From NCBI GenBank assembly GCA_038227995.1, contig JBBRPP010000004.1, positions 151,239 to 215,238 on the forward strand: DNA of 64,000 bases, in the 5' to 3' direction. The position numbers and the translations under genes were made by a program. The notes under the pieces are model-generated. The model made no database searches, was not told where the DNA came from, and saw only the letters and a list, made by a program, of their open reading frames with translations. Positions 62,648 through 64,000 of this stretch are shown piece by piece. Within the stretch, counting starts at the first letter, position 1. The number at the start of each line of letters is the position of its first letter. Source of the stretch: WLMZ01 sp038227995 (GTDB taxonomy: Bacteria; Actinomycetota; Acidimicrobiia; Acidimicrobiales; Ilumatobacteraceae).

Positions 62648-63892
62648 ATGAGGGTCACAGCCATGATTCGTCGTTCTTTCGTTCGTCCGCTACTCGCGCT
62701 CGCTCTTGCCGCCGGTGGCATCGTCGCGATCAACCCGACTTCGGCCGCCGCCGACGGTCCCGGCGCCGGCGCGCCGTGGGTGGTCAGCGTCGGTGATTCG
62801 TACATCTCCGGCGAGGCCGGTCGGTGGGCCGGCAACAGCAACGCCAGCTCGTCGTACACCGATGCCCTCGGCCCGACGGCGTACTACGACAATCCCACCG
62901 GCTCGGCCGAGACGATCGAGCGCTGCCATCGGTCGAAGGCTGCCGAGATCATCGTGGGCACATCGGCCAATGGCTCGGCTGTGAACAGCGCCAACTTCGC
63001 GTGCTCGGGCGCCAAGACCGCCACCGACGCGAGCGGCACGTACTTCAAGCCGGGCATCGACTTCTACGCCGACTCCAGTGGCCGCCAGGGCCAGGCGCTG
63101 TTGCTGCAGCAGTTCGCCGCGACCCACAACGTGACGATGGTGCAGCTGTCGATCGGCGGCAACGACTTCAACTTCGCATCCGTCGTCCAGCAGTGCGTCC
63201 AGGACTTCCTGCTCTCGCCGTCGTGGTGGCCCGACTACTGCAACGACGACAGCTCGGTCACGGCCAACTTCACGACGGCCAACATCAATGCCAAGACAGC
63301 GCTCATCACCGGTGCGATCACGAACATCAAGACGGCGATGGCGAACGCCGGCTACGCCCCCACCCAGTACACGATCGTCACCCAGACCTATCCCTCGCCG
63401 ATCCCGAGTTCGAGCGGGTTCCGTTATGGCCAGAGCGGCTACGGCCGGCAGAGCACGGGCGGGTGCGGCTTCTGGAACAAGGACGCCGACTGGGCCAACA
63501 GCAGCGCGTTGGTCAAGATCAACAACGCGGTGAAGGCCGCTGCCGCTGCCGGCGGAACGAAGCTGCTCGACCTCGCCGGCGCGTTCAACGGCCGGCGGCT
63601 CTGCGAGAACACGGTTGGTCTGCTCGAGGAGAAGGGGCTCACGTCGTGGACCGCACCGAACGCGGTCAACGTCACCGAGTGGATCGAGCAGATCCGCACC
63701 GTGTCAACCGTCTTCGGCCCCTACTACGTGCAGGAATCGCTGCACCCGAACTATTGGGGCGAGAAGGCGATCCGCAACTGTGTGCGCCAGGTCTTCAACA
63801 ACGGCTCACCGCGCAGCGGCACCTGCACACCCGGTAGTGGCCTCGATGCGCAAGGCGAACTGAAGCGCCCTGGGATCCGCGGAGACTCATAA
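62648..63892 (+). CDS. Secreted SGNH/GDSL esterase, 3' end replaced by an IS element
   Basis: A 414-residue exported hydrolase. The signal peptide (MRVTAMIRRSFVRPLLALALAAGG, cleaved near AAA) leads to the SGNH blocks: GDSYISGEA (49-57) with nucleophile Ser51, SIGGNDFNF, and ESLHPNYWGEKAIRN with the catalytic His. Cysteines are frequent, as in secreted actinobacterial lipases. The catalytic domain is complete, but the last ten codons and the TAA lie in the left end of an IS3-type element that starts at 63861, so the native C-terminus is unknown. ATG 62648 is the start; ATG 62663 is an alternative. Confidence 0.88.
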   Translation: MRVTAMIRRSFVRPLLALALAAGGIVAINPTSAAADGPGAGAPWVVSVGDSYISGEAGRWAGNSNASSSYTDALGPTAYYDNPTGSAETIERCHRSKAAEIIVGTSANGSAVNSANFACSGAKTATDASGTYFKPGIDFYADSSGRQGQALLLQQFAATHNVTMVQLSIGGNDFNFASVVQQCVQDFLLSPSWWPDYCNDDSSVTANFTTANINAKTALITGAITNIKTAMANAGYAPTQYTIVTQTYPSPIPSSSGFRYGQSGYGRQSTGGCGFWNKDADWANSSALVKINNAVKAAAAAGGTKLLDLAGAFNGRRLCENTVGLLEEKGLTSWTAPNAVNVTEWIEQIRTVSTVFGPYYVQESLHPNYWGEKAIRNCVRQVFNNGSPRSGTCTPGSGLDAQGELKRPGIRGDS

Positions 63893-64000
63893 TCTTGGAA
63901 ACGAGAATGAGTCATGGCAAGTCAAAACAGTCCAACAACGCGTCGGTACACGCCTGAGTTCAAGGAGCGCGCGGTACGTCTGGTGATGCAGCTCCGTGAG
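63861..64000 (+). mobile_element. Left end of an IS3-family insertion sequence (incomplete in window)
   Basis: From 63861 the sequence TGAAGCGCCCTGGGATCCGC, then GGAGACT, matches the kind of left terminal repeat I recall for IS3-family elements (TGAACCGCCCCGG...GGAGACT). It is followed by an internal inverted repeat GACTCAT (63884-63890) / ATGAGTC (63907-63913) and by an OrfA start at 63914. The right end and target-site duplication lie beyond the window. Confidence 0.75.
63914..64000 (+). CDS. IS3-family transposase OrfA, 5' part only
   Basis: The first 29 codons of a gene running off the window. The product starts MASQNSPTTRRYTPEFKERA and goes on VRLVMQLRE, matching the N-terminal helix-turn-helix of IS3 OrfA proteins, which normally begin RRYTPEFRERAVRMV. 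OrfA binds the terminal repeats, and a downstream OrfB supplies the DDE integrase by -1 frameshift. No ribosome binding site is obvious before ATG 63914. Confidence 0.85.
   Translation, partial: MASQNSPTTRRYTPEFKERAVRLVMQLRE

Overview
The window is a high-GC, densely packed bacterial chromosome segment. It has many GTG starts, frequent 1-4 base ATGA/GTGA overlaps, an F420-dependent LLM oxidoreductase, an SCP2 protein, a sunset-domain protein, a DUF4328 protein and repeated actinobacterial surface modules. These point to an actinobacterium, most likely class Acidimicrobiia (Ilumatobacter-like). That assignment is inferred from gene content and style, not from a marker-gene comparison. No tRNA, rRNA or CRISPR array was seen. 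No gap exceeds 300 bases; the longest is about 235 bases between pyrF and serA.

Layout. 0.1-4.2 kb (minus strand): NAD de novo operon, a small unknown gene followed by nadA-nadB-nadC. 4.3-6.2 kb: beta-lactamase-fold lipoprotein, a duplicated intergenic repeat and a SnoaL-like protein. 6.2-9.0 kb: IclR-type regulator divergent from leuCD, with a palindromic operator candidate between them. 9-15 kb: DUF4328 membrane protein, DEAD-box helicase, Cys/Met-metabolism PLP enzyme, an esterase, then a short upstream peptide coupled to homospermidine synthase.

15-31.4 kb is a cell-surface glycan locus in four transcription blocks. It holds an FkbM methyltransferase, a NodB deacetylase, two other methyltransferase-type proteins, at least seven glycosyltransferases, three two-domain fusion proteins (GT2-GT4, formyltransferase-like plus beta-propeller, methyltransferase-like plus GT11) and one full-length ABC exporter. 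No Wzx/Wzy flippase-polymerase and no nucleotide-sugar synthesis genes are present, so the ABC protein is the only export candidate in the locus.

31.4-38.5 kb: LLM oxidoreductase, then a five-gene MacAB-like export system with two peptidoglycan-binding adaptor proteins. 38.5-44.3 kb: leuA with a leucine-rich leader peptide and attenuator, a sunset-domain protein, a 3Fe-4S ferredoxin, pyrF, serA and an SCP2 protein. 44.3-58.6 kb: small membrane proteins, a NERD-domain protein, an SDR, a DUF2238 protein, a PASTA-domain receptor whose kinase domain has lost the catalytic aspartate, ligA, a short MetE-like protein, an MFS exporter and a large surface protein with three near-identical C-terminal modules. 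58.7-64 kb: CaiC-like acyl-CoA ligase, mnmA and its sulfur donor cysteine desulfurase, an SGNH esterase, and the left end of an IS3-family element that has replaced the 3' end of the esterase gene.

Three leucine genes lie in two separate loci (leuCD at 7 kb, leuA at 38.7 kb), each with its own control device; leuB is not in the window. Six convergent gene pairs overlap tail to tail. The strongest leads are the PASTA pseudokinase, the leuA attenuator with a probably leaderless leader peptide, the hairpin-plus-small-ORF leader of homospermidine synthase, the fused glycan enzymes, and the IS-truncated esterase.
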